Origin: Nymphalis io | Lineage: Eukaryota > Arthropoda > Insecta > Lepidoptera > Nymphalidae | Length of the DNA stretch: 64,000 nt | Direction: 5' to 3' | NCBI RefSeq assembly: GCF_905147045.1 | Contig: NC_065897.1 | Coordinates: 11,423,001 to 11,487,000 of the forward strand | Shown: piece after piece, positions 24,301-35,412 of the stretch | Numbering within the stretch: the first letter of the stretch is position 1 | How the letters are laid out: every line of letters begins with the position of its first letter | Position numbers and translations under genes: made by a program | Notes under the pieces: model-generated | Told to the model about the DNA's origin: nothing | Database searches by the model: none | Seen by the model: only the letters and a program-made list of their open reading frames with translations

Positions 24301-25413
24301 ATACCATCTCTCTCGGCTTATAAATTCAATTGTTAATTTGTTTTAACAAGTTAACTTGTTTAGATTTTCGAATATTTTTAAATGTTTTTGATCAAACACA
24401 AGCCATGTTATTATAATTTTGTTATACATACTTTTATTTTTATTTTTAACTAATTTAATCCTGCAAAACTATTTCAAGGATTTTTATTTGAAGGAACAAT
24501 TTTGTTTTCAATCATCTGATAAGCAATTTGGAGACCATCCTCATAAACTTAAAAAAGCATTTAATTAAAAACTAATTTTACAAATATTTATTATACAAAT
24601 AAAATAAAAATAAAATTGTCATTACTTGTGTGCGGTAGCCCTGCGAATACTTTACGGAGCAAACTAAAGAGTACGTAAATGAAAACAGATCTATAAAATA
24701 ATTGTGAACTAGTTCAGTGGGTTCTTTATGTGTGTAATATTAACTAGCTCATTATAGTCAAAGTTTTCATTATTATCGTCGATAATACGCAATTCACATA
24801 ACTAACTAAACTACTAAAGTTTAATCAGGAGATAAGTCGAGTTAAAAACAACGGAAGTAATTTTTTTTTTCATTTATTTTTTTTTTCATTTTTTAATCAA
24901 TAATTTAAGGAAAAAATTAAGTCTATTAGTGGTTACTTACGTACTTGTATAGATTGCCCGACTACATAGCTGTCATACTTAAGGTTAATTTTCTCGACTT
25001 CAATACCGTAAAGTTCACACGAATGCCATCACAATAAATGTATGAATGTCTAATAATTTATTATGTAATAAAATTTTAGATTAGTGAAGTCACTAAGATT
25101 GCATGAAACAATGGCAATATTTAATTGATATTTACCCATAGGTTAAGTACTTTCGCTAATTAATTTTTAATTCAAATCTATAAACATTTATATAAAACAT
25201 AAGCAAATAATGAGCGAGTTAGTAAACAATACAAGCTATTGTTTAACGTGTCAACTGTGACATAAAAGATATCTGTAAATTATGGCAATGTCGAGTGCCG
25301 CAATAATTTCAGCTGCTCGCAATTGGAGATGGATGCACGAAATTAAGCTAAGACACGATGCGCGTGCGCACCTTTTGGATTGTTGTCAATACGACATTCA
25401 CCAATATGATCAC
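21363..25413. other. Intergenic region between transporter and resilin
   Basis: AT-rich, containing one full SINE A (22450-22744). No exon or RNA gene supported. Regulatory DNA of the resilin gene may lie in the right part, but I see no specific motif. Confidence 0.5.
22450..22744 (+). repeat. SINE family A, full-length
   Basis: Complete from GCCAAGATGGCCCAGTGGTA to GGACATTCACAGGCTGTTTC, ending in a CGGT-rich tail. About 15 bp of body are missing after AACATCGTG. Only a short hexamer repeat (ACACGT) is seen at the flanks. Confidence 0.9.
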
Positions 25414-25421
25414 TATATAAG
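25414..25421 (+). promoter_or_regulatory. TATA box of the resilin gene
   Basis: TATATAAG lies 101 bases before the start codon at 25515. This puts the transcription start near 25445 and gives a short 5' UTR, the usual layout of insect cuticle protein genes. Confidence 0.65.
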
Positions 25422-25514
25422 TTTGGTTTGGATATTCAAAATATATTCCAATTGTAAGTTTAGAAACAGAAACATCTAATAATCTTCTCAAGTATTATAA
25501 TTCACTCTGCAAAA

Positions 25515-25523
25515 ATGTTTTTG
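25515..25523 (+). CDS. resilin: Resilin exon 1 (three codons)
   Basis: ATG TTT TTG followed directly by the donor GTAAGT. The signal peptide is interrupted after residue 3, as in many insect cuticle protein genes. The next ATG-like starts in exon 2 would remove part of the signal peptide. Confidence 0.88.
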
Positions 25524-27479
25524 GTAAGTAATATTTTTCTTTTCTATAATAAATACTTTTAAAGGTTTAACTACGAAATTAGTTGATTAGTATATTAACT
25601 ATAAATTTAATTTGTTTTACAGTGGTTTTTGTGCTTAGCTGCTCTCGCATTAACGACGAGCAAATGCGAACCACCAGTAAATAGCTATCTACCTCCTAAC
25701 TCAGGCTCCGGGGCTGGAGGACGTCCATCGTCACAATATGGGCCTCCAGGAGGAAATAGTGGAAGATCGCCCGGTAGATTTAGTTCCGATTCCCCAAGTT
25801 CAGGAAACCAAGGCGATGGTTTCAATTCAGGTGGAGTAAATCCATCTTCTCCATCAGCAGAGTATGGAGTACCAGGACAAGGATCCGGTGGTTTTTCCAG
25901 AGATGGTTCACGCGGATCTCAAGCACCAGGACAAGGTTTTGGTCCAAGTTCCGAATATGGAACTCCAAATCAAGGTGGATCCAATGGTGCATCGAATGGC
26001 CCGTTCCGTGGACGTGGTTCTTCACAAAGACCTGACTCTTCGTATGGAACACCATCTAATCAATATCGGTCTCCAAGCGGTACAGGCTCTAATGGAAGAA
26101 ATGGAGGTCAAGGCTCGAGGCAACCATTTGGTGGATCTCCGGCTTCGTCGTACGGCACCCCTGATTTCGGTAATGATTTAAATAATCAAAATGAAAATTA
26201 TCGTGGATCAGGGGTAAATGAATCTAATGTAAGTTGTGATTAAAGCCTATAATTAATTGCTGAAAATGTATTTTGAGCTATCAAGTTTTACGATGACAGC
26301 CATTATTTATATTTCGCAGGAACCAGCTAAATATGAATTTAGCTATGAGGTAGATGATCCGGAAACAGGTACTAAGTTTGGTCATTCAGAACAGCGCGAT
26401 GGAGATGTAACCACAGGGGAATATAATGTAGTTCTACCTGATGGCAGAAAGCAGGTGGTCGAGTACGAGGCAGATAGTGAGGGCTTTAAGCCCCAAATTC
26501 GATATGAGGGTTTGTTTATCGCGCGCATGGCATCTGCGCATATGTTATTTATTTTAAAAATGATTATTTTTACTTTATGTCGATTTTACTAAGTGAAGTG
26601 ATAGCCAGGGTTAAAACAATAATTTAATAGTATTTTTTTAATAAATAAATTATGATATTATTGCTGTTAAAGAAGCTAAAATAATATTTATGTATTTCTT
26701 TAACAGGCGCTGGGAGTGGTACAGGATCGGGTTTTGGACGTGGTAATTTTTTATGAAATTTTTAAATATCTATATTCTAGCGTGTTTTGATAAATTTTCT
26801 CCCTGTAGAAAGAATGAGATATGTATGCTTACGTGATGATTGTGTTCAGTTAGTAAGATAAAAATTAAAGGCTTTATTGAATAAATTTCATCAAACACAT
26901 GCCGGTCAATCAATACGTTTTCCTTCACTAATTAAATGTTTATAGTTGACTATAAGCAAAAATTAATCACATGAAAATTCAGTGCTGCTTGCACGAGTTT
27001 GAACCCATAATATACTGTTAACTATAAAACTAATACTCGTGTTATAAAATTTTCAAGGTGGTGCTCCAGGCAGAAACCAGGGATACAGTAGTGCCGATGC
27101 AAATGCGGACGCTTTCGCCGGAAATGGTGTTGGTTACCCACAGTCGAGCAGTGGGCCTCAAAGTGGAAGATATCAACAACCCGGTTTTGGTCAAGACTCA
27201 GGTTCTTCTGGTTATCCTAGTGGAAGACCAGGTGGAGAAGGATTTGATAGTCAAGGACAAGGATATCCTGGAGGTAGAGGCAGCGGAGGCTTTCCTGGTA
27301 CTAATTCACAAGGAGTCGGGAATAATTACCGCGGTAGCCAAGGCGATGGTGGTTATCCTAGTGGACCTCAAGGCGGCAGAGGTGGCCCTCGAGGTGGTGG
27401 TAGAGGATCCAATGATTTTGGTGGAAACGATGGTTACCCAAGTGGTGGCCCCAACGGTCCTCGTGGTTCCGGATATTGA
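25515..27479 (+). CDS. resilin: Pro-resilin (RR-domain elastic cuticle protein), complete, 5 exons
   Basis: A secreted, rubber-like protein of flexible cuticle, cross-linked through tyrosines and bound to chitin. Exons: 25515-25523, 25623-26228, 26320-26509, 26707-26742, 27058-27479; 1263 nt, 420 aa plus stop. Residues 1-18 are a signal peptide (MFLWFLCLAALALTTSKC). From residue 19 to about 205 is a Gly/Pro/Ser/Tyr-rich block with repeated SxYGxPxxxG units (SSQYGPPGG, SAEYGVPGQG, SSEYGTPNQG, SSYGTPS), like the N-terminal elastic repeats of Drosophila resilin. Residues of about 206-268 form a Rebers-Riddiford chitin-binding domain (YEFSYEVDDPETGTKFGHSE, GEYNVVLPDGRKQVVEYEAD, FKPQIRYEG). The remainder is a second Gly-rich block with GYPSGRPGG-type units ending GSGY. 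The order repeat, chitin-binding, repeat is that of pro-resilin. Orthology is inferred, since other repeat-bearing cuticle proteins exist. Confidence 0.93.
25623..26228 (+). CDS. resilin: Resilin exon 2: rest of signal peptide and first elastic block
   Basis: Acceptor TTTTACAG, donor AAT|GTAAGT, phase 0 at both ends, 202 codons. The SxYGxPxxxG repeats recur roughly every 20-30 residues and supply tyrosines for cross-linking. Confidence 0.92.
26320..26509 (+). CDS. resilin: Resilin exon 3: Rebers-Riddiford chitin-binding domain
   Basis: Acceptor TTTCGCAG, donor GAGG|GTTTGT. The exon carries the entire RR domain and ends just after its RYEG motif, in phase 1. An open frame reads on past the donor into the intron to 26592, but the family end of the domain and the in-frame next exon support the donor. 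Confidence 0.92.
26707..26742 (+). CDS. resilin: Resilin exon 4 (36-nt Gly/Ser linker)
   Basis: Acceptor TTTAACAG, donor CGTG|GTAATT, phase 1 on both sides. It encodes GAGSGTGSGFGR. Skipping it would keep the reading frame. Confidence 0.8.
27058..27479 (+). CDS. resilin: Resilin exon 5: second elastic block and stop
   Basis: Acceptor TTTCAAG, entering in phase 1. It encodes GAPGRNQGYSS, then Gly/Gln/Tyr/Pro-rich repeats with GYPSGRPGG, GYPGGRGSG and GYPSGPQGG, ending GSGY and TGA at 27477-27479. Confidence 0.92.
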
Positions 27480-27548
27480 TTACATCTCACAGCGTATACG
27501 CGATCCAGTCGAATTTTCACTCAATTATCCCTATCAGAAATATTAGCA

Positions 27549-27554
27549 AATAAA
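27549..27554 (+). terminator. Polyadenylation signal of resilin
   Basis: AATAAA 70 bases past the stop codon, with a TTTGTTATTTT-type downstream element about 25 bases later. Confidence 0.7.
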
Positions 27555-28934
27555 TACACAATATAAAGCAAACATTTGTTATTTTATTTCATTGATCTCC
27601 TTTGTATGGATAAGCATCACTTTGTTATTTAAAAAAATCATATACAAGTCTACATATTATTCCTAAAAATGTTCTCTGTTTCAAATGCTTAACACAAGGT
27701 AATAAAATTACAATTAAAAAGGGAAGCCTTGCCATTTTAAAATTCTAATTATATTTACACACATTCACAGAAACCTCACTTTAATTACTATTACAATATG
27801 ACGTGTGACCTGTTCCCTAGGCACCATTTAAAATTTAAGAATTATTATTGAATAATTTCAAAGCAAATATATTTAAATATGAAGACATCTTATTGAATTT
27901 TCTTCTTTTCCTTGACTTGGCTTATAAATACTCCAAATTAACTAATTGGGTGAATCTATATTAATTCGAAAGACTCCTTAATATTTATAAGTATTTTCAT
28001 GCTTATATTGTAATAATCATAAAATTTCAGAGCAATTAGTAAGAAAGGGGCTAGAGATTCTACTACGAATTAAATTTACGATACAGTTCTTGATGACTAA
28101 AATTATAACTTGAAAATTAAATAAATAAGCTGCAGTTTCTTTTGAATTTTATTGATAAATTGTAATTGTAATATAAAGAATATAGAACTAGGTATTTAAC
28201 TTTTTTAAATAAAAATATCATCGGAATATACAATTATATCACATTGAAAAATGTTATAAATCTTAATAATTAAAATACGACACGTAAGTCTGGAACAATC
28301 ATTATTTTTAAAGAGTAACTAAATAATTTTATTAATTTAATTACATAATTAACATTCGTCTTTTAAGTATACAATTTTTTAAATGTATATATTAGACATA
28401 ATATTTTCTCATTAAATACATAGAAGTTAAAAACAAAATGCATATCACAAATATAACGCTAAGGAATATCATACTATTTATGATAACGAAATATTTACTT
28501 TACCAAAGCGAATTTTATATACTTAACATTAATAATAAAATGCAAATAATATTATGTACATAATATGTCGTATTTATACGAACATTCGTAAGAAAATTAT
28601 CGATGGTATGATGGCCCATGGCGAAAGTTTTGAAGCTGCTTTCTTATCTGAAAAATATAAGTAAACTGTAATATTAGAAAAATAATATTACATATGTAAT
28701 CTTCTACTTAATAAAATGAAGCATAAATATTTGCACACGTGTTACAAATATAACATAAAAAATAGCACCTAAGAACTTTTAATAGGTGATAAAAAATTGC
28801 ATGGTAATTCGTTTATTTTTAACGTTACATAAATGGATAGTTGTTGTTAAGGCTTCTGTTTACAAATAATAGTCAATTGTATCTACGTTTTTTAAAATAA
28901 TACCCTAAGAGGTTTAAATATGGGATGAAATGAC
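27555..28934. other. Convergent intergenic region
   Basis: AT-rich spacer between the tail ends of resilin and the first Beat-like gene. No coding exon or named repeat was seen. Confidence 0.5.
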
Positions 28935-28948
28935 CAAAGTTAATCAAT

Positions 28949-29245
28949 AACATCCTGTTAATGTCCCACTGCTGGGCTAAGGCCTCCTCTCCCTTTTAAG
29001 GAGAAGGTTTGGAGCTTATTCCACCACGCTGCTCCAATGCGGGTTGGTAGAATACACATGTGGCATTATTTCAATGAAATTAGACACATGCAGGTTTCCT
29101 CACGATGTTTTCCTTCACCGTCAAGCACGAGATGAATTATAAACACAAATTAAGCACATGAAAATTCAGTGGTGCTTGCCCGGGTTTGAACCCACGATCA
29201 TCGGTTAAGATTCACGCGTTCTAACCACTAGGCCATCTCGGCTTT
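28949..29245 (-). repeat. SINE family A in the 3' UTR of the first Beat-like gene
   Basis: A complete minus-strand copy flanked by a perfect 14-bp target-site duplication, caaagttaatcaat, at 28935-28948 and 29256-29269. The right-hand duplication ends 27 bp beyond the Beat stop codon, so the SINE sits in sense orientation at the start of the 3' UTR. Confidence 0.94.
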
Positions 29246-29295
29246 TTATTTAAATCAAAGTTAATCAATTAATTATAAATAAAATTAAAAGAAAG

Positions 29296-29499
29296 TTACA
29301 CGAAAAAGCTTGAACAACCTTGAATTTCTACATCACTTTGCGATTCGGCAGCCGGTAAAAAGTCGGTGTTTGCCTGAAAAACGGTCTCTTCATAGTTGTT
29401 CATTACGGAATATGCGTTGTCATCTCGTGTCGGTTCAGATACTTGCAAGATATGGTGAACTACTTCTTCTTGGTAAAGTGGAGCGAGCGAAGCTTGACA
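29296..29499 (-). CDS. Beat-like 1, last exon
   Basis: Acceptor TTTTTTTAG, phase 0. It encodes CQASLAPLYQEEVVHHILQV and a tail ending in GCSSFFV with TAA at 29296-29298. Its first residue is the second cysteine of Ig2. The opposite strand happens to be open over 97 codons here. Confidence 0.9.
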   Translation of the reverse strand, partial: CQASLAPLYQEEVVHHILQVSEPTRDDNAYSVMNNYEETVFQANTDFLPAAESQSDVEIQGCSSFFV

Positions 29500-32400
29500 C
29501 TAAAAAAAAAGAACTGCATGAATTTCTAAATATCGGAAATATGCTATTGGTCCCGACTTTACACTTATACAAGACTTGCTACAAAATTTTGAGCTTTTTG
29601 TAATATCTACATATATATTAAATGATTATTTTATTTCATTCATCAGTTAACTACAAAGACACAGTTAGGCAATTAAAGTATAGCATATCAACGCCGAGCT
29701 AACGTGCAAAAGTTGCTAGTAAGTCAGATTATTTTAACATTAGTGCGTAAATCCAAAAGAAACAAAATATAATCCACATTATAATAAAATACCATTCTCT
29801 TCTCACCTTCAGCGTCAGAACGCCTTCATGGAAGTGGTTCTGTCTTACAACAAAACTCAGTTCTAAGACTGTGTCCCGAGCGTCAGAACGTTCTCTTGAT
29901 GTTTTGTCAAAGGGTCCTCTTATGTAATTTTTTGGAGTTGGTAAGTCGTTAATTAGCCATTTAATTTGTACTTTAGGACGAGACCTCGATGACGTACAGT
30001 TAACTGCGAGTAAGTCACCTACTCTCAATTCATTTTTAAGTCCCTCCATTCTCGGCGCATGGTTTGGTAAAACTGAAAAAAAAAATATTTAAGATTTTTT
30101 ATTTAAATTTGGTAATATATTTAAAATAATATACTTACGATGTATATTAATGTCTTTATCTTCAGAAACAGTAACGAAGTATGGTGCTTCTCCTGAAACC
30201 TCACAGCGATAGCGACCACCGGAATCTTGGGTTATGTGTTCAAGAGTTACAACCGTACTAGATGAACGGGATACCTTGAAATCAATTTATATACATTTCA
30301 ATTAATATATAATATTTAACTGGCGTTAATGTCTCACTCTTAGGCAAAGGTCTTAACTTAAGGAGGTTTATAGTTTCTTCTAGCACGCCGCGCTAGTGTT
30401 TGTAAGGCCGTCAAAACATTTTCCTACATAGCCAATATAAAATCAGAAATAAAGCACATTACTTAGTTCTGCTTGCCCGAATTGAAATCGGTTTAAAATT
30501 CTTCTACTCCTGCTATTAACAGCTCCACGGCATATTTCAAACAGTTTTGAGTAAAAAATAACCCGTGACTTTTATAGAACTACAATAAATTGCATGTGGT
30601 TTAAGGTTGTAAGCATTGTTATCAAAACACACTCATTTATAATTTTAAGCTATCAAAGAGTAATTATATAAAAATAATGCGGATAGTGATCGATTATTAT
30701 TATACACGGGTTTGTTTTTAAATGTTTCCCAACTTCCCTTGTGGAGATTAAATAATTATATTTAAAATTTCTGTATGTATAGTATCTATATAAGAACGTG
30801 ATTGCGTGCATGTGTATGTTATTATGTTTCTTTCGTGTCGCGCATAATAATTAATGAAATTGATTTCAAATTAAATTCATATGAAAAAAACATTACAAGT
30901 GATTTCAGTTTGTGTGAAAAAATTACTTAATTGTAAATAAATATAATTCTACGGGTGTCGGGTATTTCATATTGTTGATAGATAAATGGCTTCGACAGCA
31001 TTTTTTTGGAATAACCTAGTATACGTGGCGAATCATTTTACTAAAATGAAAACCAGATATGTTTTTGTTTTGCCTGCATTGAAAAAAAATAAAACCCTTC
31101 TCTATGATATATTAATATTAAAATATGTTCATATACCACAGCACTAGAAAACTTAAAGTTTCCAGGGCTATACATATACGTATAATATAAAATGAATTTT
31201 AATCAAATAAACTTTACAATCGTTTTTGAATCGTCAAATAGGAAATGAAATGAAACGATGGGATGGCAATCCGATATGACGAAGAGTGTTCAGGAGTAAC
31301 CAAAGTAGCAGATTATTTAATATATAGTTTATTTGGTAAGCATTACATAAATATTTTACAAGTTGTGGTTTTATATACAACGATTGATGTGAAAACCATC
31401 GCACTAAGATTTTTAGTTTCAGAATAGTTCGTGTGTTTTGTATTATCCTCAACATGCTGCATCAATATTTCTATCGTTCATATTTATAGAAAAATTCACC
31501 TCAATAACATTGTGATAAAATGAATGAATGTGTGAATTTTCTCGTGTGATTTTCCTTGTGTCGACATAGGGGATAAAACTAAAATTTCTGAATAGGAATA
31601 TTGTACGATGCATCGACCGTTTTTACACGTGACATGAAAATACTGAACGGCTTTTAATAAAACTCGGCGTTAGCTTGGATATACGTGGAAAACAAAAAAA
31701 AGGCTTAGGACTAAAACAATATCACTATAACCCACATGAACGCTTCGTCTAAATAATCTACATCTGGTCGTATTGTGAACGTATGAGTATTTATAATAAT
31801 TGTGTCATGAGACGGGCTAAGAATAACTGCAAGATTTAGGATCATTAACGTTTATATCTTTGTGCAGTAACAATTGTAAAAAATTAAGAAAAAAAATCGT
31901 TTAACAAACCGAGTAAAAGAATTTGCTTATATGTGTGACGGAGACATCACATTCAATCAATTTATACGTAAAGAAAATTGTCGAAATAAAACTCTTGCTT
32001 TTTTAAAGTCGGTTAAAAATTGCAAAAGACAATGCAGTTAACAAAATATATATTGCCCTTTGTCAAATATAAAATTAATTATCAAAATTATATTAAATAT
32101 TAAAAGTATGTTATTATAAAGTAAAGAGTATTTTTTGCAGTTTCCCACTGTTCGACTATAGCCTTCTTATACTCTTCAAAAGTTTGGGATTTTATTTCAC
32201 CGCGCTTCTAAAATACAGAATTTTATTCAACAGATGCAGGTCATAATTTTCCTTCACCATAAAGTCGGCGAAAGGCCCAGCAGTTTTACCTTATAAAAGT
32301 CTTAATTGTTTTTTTAAGACTTAAAACAAAAAAATATTCCATACTAACATCAACGAAAACACCTGGCATATAAAAGTAGCTCGTTGATTCGCTATTTGAA

Positions 32401-32557
32401 GGAACATAGCGATAGAATTCTCTACCGTCTTTATACCACTTGACTGAGTACAGGTCGTCTCCTTCTAGATCAAATTGACAGCCCAATAAAGCTTGCCCGC
32501 CCTCTGCAGCGTGACCTGGCACACGGAGATCGAGAATTCGAATGCTTTCCACAACAC
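29296..32557 (-). CDS. Beaten path-like protein 1 (two Ig domains), 4 exons, 5' exon missing
   Basis: A member of the insect Beat family: secreted or membrane-tethered immunoglobulin-domain ligands for Side-family receptors in axon guidance and synapse matching. Exons in transcript order: 32557-32349, 30274-30139, 30072-29807, 29499-29296; entry phases 1, 0, 1, 0, with GT/AG borders throughout. Ig1 is split between the first two visible exons: LRVPGHAAEGGQALLGCQFD, LYSVKWYKDGREFYRYVP, and YRCEVSGEAPYF with the second cysteine. Ig2 begins VGDLLAVNCTSSRSRPKVQI, a typical Beat motif with an N-glycosylation sequon (NCT), and ends LTLKCQASLAPLY. The last exon gives a short acidic tail ending GCSSFFV, without a hydrophobic anchor, so the product is probably secreted. 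The signal-peptide exon must lie upstream (right), across a long intron. The Beat subgroup is not assigned. Confidence 0.92.
29807..30072 (-). CDS. Beat-like 1, Ig2 exon
   Basis: Acceptor TTTTTTCAG, donor AAG|GTGAGA. It encodes LPNHAPRMEGLKNELRVGDL, then the Ig2 first cysteine, and WLINDLPTP, ending VLTLK. Enters in phase 1, leaves in phase 0. Confidence 0.93.
30139..30274 (-). CDS. Beat-like 1, end of Ig1
   Basis: 136 nt with donor C|GTAAGT and acceptor ATTTCAAG. It encodes TVVTLEHITQDSGGRYRCEV and EAPYFVTVSEDKDINI. The length is identical to the equivalent exon of the second Beat-like gene (60147-60282). Confidence 0.93.
30275..32348 (-). other. Beat-like 1 intron with decayed repeats
   Basis: Two strongly decayed family A SINE remnants (about 30310-30490 and 32135-32290, minus). 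They are recognised by the order of blocks such as the TCTCACTCTTAGGCAAAGGTC and TTTCCCACTGTTCGACTATA equivalents of the SINE tail. No extra exon. Confidence 0.45.
32349..32557 (-). CDS. Beat-like 1, first visible exon (start of Ig1)
   Basis: Acceptor AATTTTCAG, donor GAT|GTTAGT. It encodes VVESIRILDLRVPGHAAEGG, GCQFDLEGDD, YSVKWYKDGREFYRYVP and MPGVFVD. Its first codon is split after one base, so it cannot be the start exon. Confidence 0.93.
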
Positions 32558-34900
32558 CTGAAAATTGTAAAAAAAAACAATACTTTAAATACGTATACGT
32601 AAAGGTATCAAAATTGATTGTATGTTCTATTTTTGAATTTTTAATAATAATATTTTAAGCCGATTTTATCATACTAGCAACATTAGTTATTTATTGAAGT
32701 GTAAGTACCAATGAGTTTGCGTGCATGCGTGTGTGTGTGTAAGACATAAAATGAGAGATATAACAAGAAGAGAATGAGAGATTAAACAACTTAAATGCTG
32801 TGTTTTATCAAAAGTTTTACAACATATGCATATTCTTATTTTGGAATCGTATATATTAATCCATTAAAGGTAGCTAAGTGCCTATCGTTGTCGGCGTTGC
32901 TAGTGAAATATACATGTATGAGCAAGACATTTGGATACTTGGACACATACATACATGTCATTTACCATCATACAGTTAAAGCGAATGTGTTGCCTTTGTT
33001 TTATCCCGTATACATATTTGAAATAACTAAGGTAACATAACAGTTGGCTGCATGATTTTGTAATTTTCTATTTCCGCTCTATACTCATAATATGTAAATA
33101 TTCCCGTATTTTATATAACTTACACAAAATAGTCGAATATTAATTTAACGTGCCAGTGCAGTATATGTGTAATTCAAATCTTATCTACCTATAAAAATAA
33201 TATATGAAATTTTACAAAACAAAATTTCGCAGGGCTAATAAAAATAATAATCAATTTTTGTACAGCCAAGGGATGCGCTGTAATCCGATAGTCAGTGTTC
33301 GTATGATGTCGCTATTATTAATTTAATCCATTCACTATTTATACAGAATCATAGTGATGCTTCCATTCGATATATACCTATTTTTCTTTTTTATGCATGT
33401 AAAGAGTACAATATATACTGCCAAAATGTAGATATTGTTTACAATAAAGTTAGATTTAAAAGATGAATTATGTCAAATTGGCAGAAATTCAGTGAAATTA
33501 GAACCGCCTCGCACGAGATGAATTATAAACACAAATTAAGCATATGAAAATTCGGTTTGAACCCATGATCATCGTTTAAGGTTTACGCGTTCTAACCACT
33601 GGCCCATACAAATATTTAAATAAAATTTAAATTGAAACATATATGCAATCAATTAAGATCCAAATTACAATGATCACCAACTAAGATTCAGTCCATTTTA
33701 ATTTTAAAATATGACAGGACCATCGCCCGTGCTGACAAGGTCATTGATTCCAAATGATAATATTAGATAATTTACAAGTTTCTTATAAATAAATAATAAA
33801 TAAGAGAACATTGTATTTAATATTACATCGATTTATTATCACATCCGTTTTAACACAGTTGAACTACAGAATTGTATAAACTTCCCATTGTATAGATTTC
33901 CCACAGCTGGGCATAGGTTCGTCAGTTACGGAAAAGACTTTCATCACGCTGTTCTACTTCGAATTTATGATGTGGAAGATACGATATATATTTCCTCAGC
34001 ATATTTTGCCCCAAATGAATTATAAACATAAAATTAAGCATATTTAGTGAGTGGTTATTAGATGCGAACCTGCGAATGTTTGCTTAAGATCCTTGTATAA
34101 TATTTGGGCCGTCAAGACTCTCTTTATCCTTAAAACTAATGTCATATTCACGTTATATATTTGAGACTATTAATATTAATAGTTTTTGCATTGTAAAACC
34201 ATAGATGGTAACATATGAAAGGTACATAAATAAAAACAAATCGACTATATATTCACCCTATTCAATGGGTTTTATTAAATAGTTAAGAATATTCTTCAAA
34301 ACATACATACATATGTATCTACTCAAGGAATAATCTAGGTTTTTACTGGGTTTCTAAATTGTACGAACTACAAATTTTTTGTTCTAAAACGTTCTTGTTT
34401 TCATTAATATTTTCCCCTAACTCGCCGCTTTTATGGTCAGTAAAACGTGAGCAGAATACACGATATTTAAAGTTGAAAATTTGCCTGAATTGTTTCCTAC
34501 AAAGCAAGATATAACTCCTGATTTTCCCTGTGTTATATTTCCCTAATACCTATGTAGCATTTGCTTTTGATAAGCACTTAACATTTAATAATACATTTTT
34601 TTTATAAAAATAATTTGAGGAATAATGAAAGCATTCATTATGAGAATTGCGTGAAATTCAATTAAAATGTAAATGATTCACCATGTTTCCACAGCAATAA
34701 CGTAATTATCAGTGCACTGTACATCGTGGATTTAATATTTTCAACAGTCTGTCCACATTCACTCTCGTAAAAGGATTATCCAGATTTCACTTCATAACAC
34801 ACATTAATTGGAAATTTTAAACATAACATAATACACAATTATTTATACAGTTCATTAAATTATATCAATTTTGAGGTTAAAATCAGCCGTTTGTGGTAGT
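32558..34900. other. Region upstream of Beat-like 1 with SINE remnants
   Basis: Probable long first intron or upstream flank. It contains a 5'-half SINE A (33508-33607, minus) and a decayed one (about 33885-34115, minus). The signal-peptide exon of Beat-like 1 was searched for and not found. Confidence 0.5.
33508..33607 (-). repeat. SINE family A, 5' half
   Basis: Contains GCACGAGATGAATTATAAAC, GGTTTGAACCCATGATCATC and TTCTAACCACTGGCCCAT, i.e. the complement of the tRNA-like head and early body. The 3' half is absent. Confidence 0.78.
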
Positions 34901-35035
34901 TCGGCAATAAAATGGGACGGCGATTTCCTAGCGACGTTCTATATTTAAATGTCGAAGCGACGCGTACGCATGCGCAGCTGACGTTTGCACGTTTACCCGA
35001 AAGTTTTGCAGTGCGTGCGGTAAATTTATGCTAGT
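34900..35035. promoter_or_regulatory. CpG-rich patch with NRF-1-like palindrome, possible promoter
   Basis: A local CpG-dense stretch in AT-rich DNA. At 34961-34980 it reads CGCGTACGCATGCGCAGCTG, containing GCATGCGC, close to the NRF-1/Ewg consensus (YGCGCATGCGCR). The minus strand continues into TTTAAATATAG. It lies on the expected side of Beat-like 1 for a promoter, but no transcript evidence exists and no coding start follows. Confidence 0.3.
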
Positions 35036-35234
35036 TATCATCGAATTTAATTTAAAAAGGGAGGTCTCTAATTGTACCCATAAATATGTAGTTTACGTCA
35101 CGATTCTAATAAACTTAACTTACTTATGTGTCTTCACTTAATTATTAGTCTGTTTTCATTACATATTATTAAGCATAGTATTAGTCAATTAAATCTTAGT
35201 AAGTAAAAAGACTTAGTATTCTTGCGTTTCGCTT

Positions 35235-35412
35235 TGAAGGAGTGATCCAGCTTAACTACAGGCGCAAGGGATATCTTGATCACTGCGCCACCAACCTTGG
35301 GAACGAAATGGCCTTCATGTAAGGAATGGTTAATATTTCTTACATAGCCAATGTCTATGGGCAGTGTTAACCACTTAACATCAGGTTATTTGCCCGTCTT
35401 TCTACCTAAAAG
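35235..35412 (+). repeat. Family B repeat, 3' part
   Basis: Carries CTACAGGCGCAAGGGATAT, GCGCCACCAACCTTGGGAAC (here inverted relative to other copies), CATAGCCAATGTCTATGGGC and CCACTTAACATCAGGT, ending in an A-rich run. Rearranged and diverged. Confidence 0.6.

Noticed and set aside
26257..26592. Resilin chitin-binding ORF read as a single 111-codon gene
   Set aside because: The first 63 bases and the last 83 lie in introns; the acceptor at 26319 and donor after 26509 restore one frame with the flanking exons.
29310..29603. 97-codon plus-strand ORF
   Set aside because: It is the complement of the last exon of Beat-like 1.
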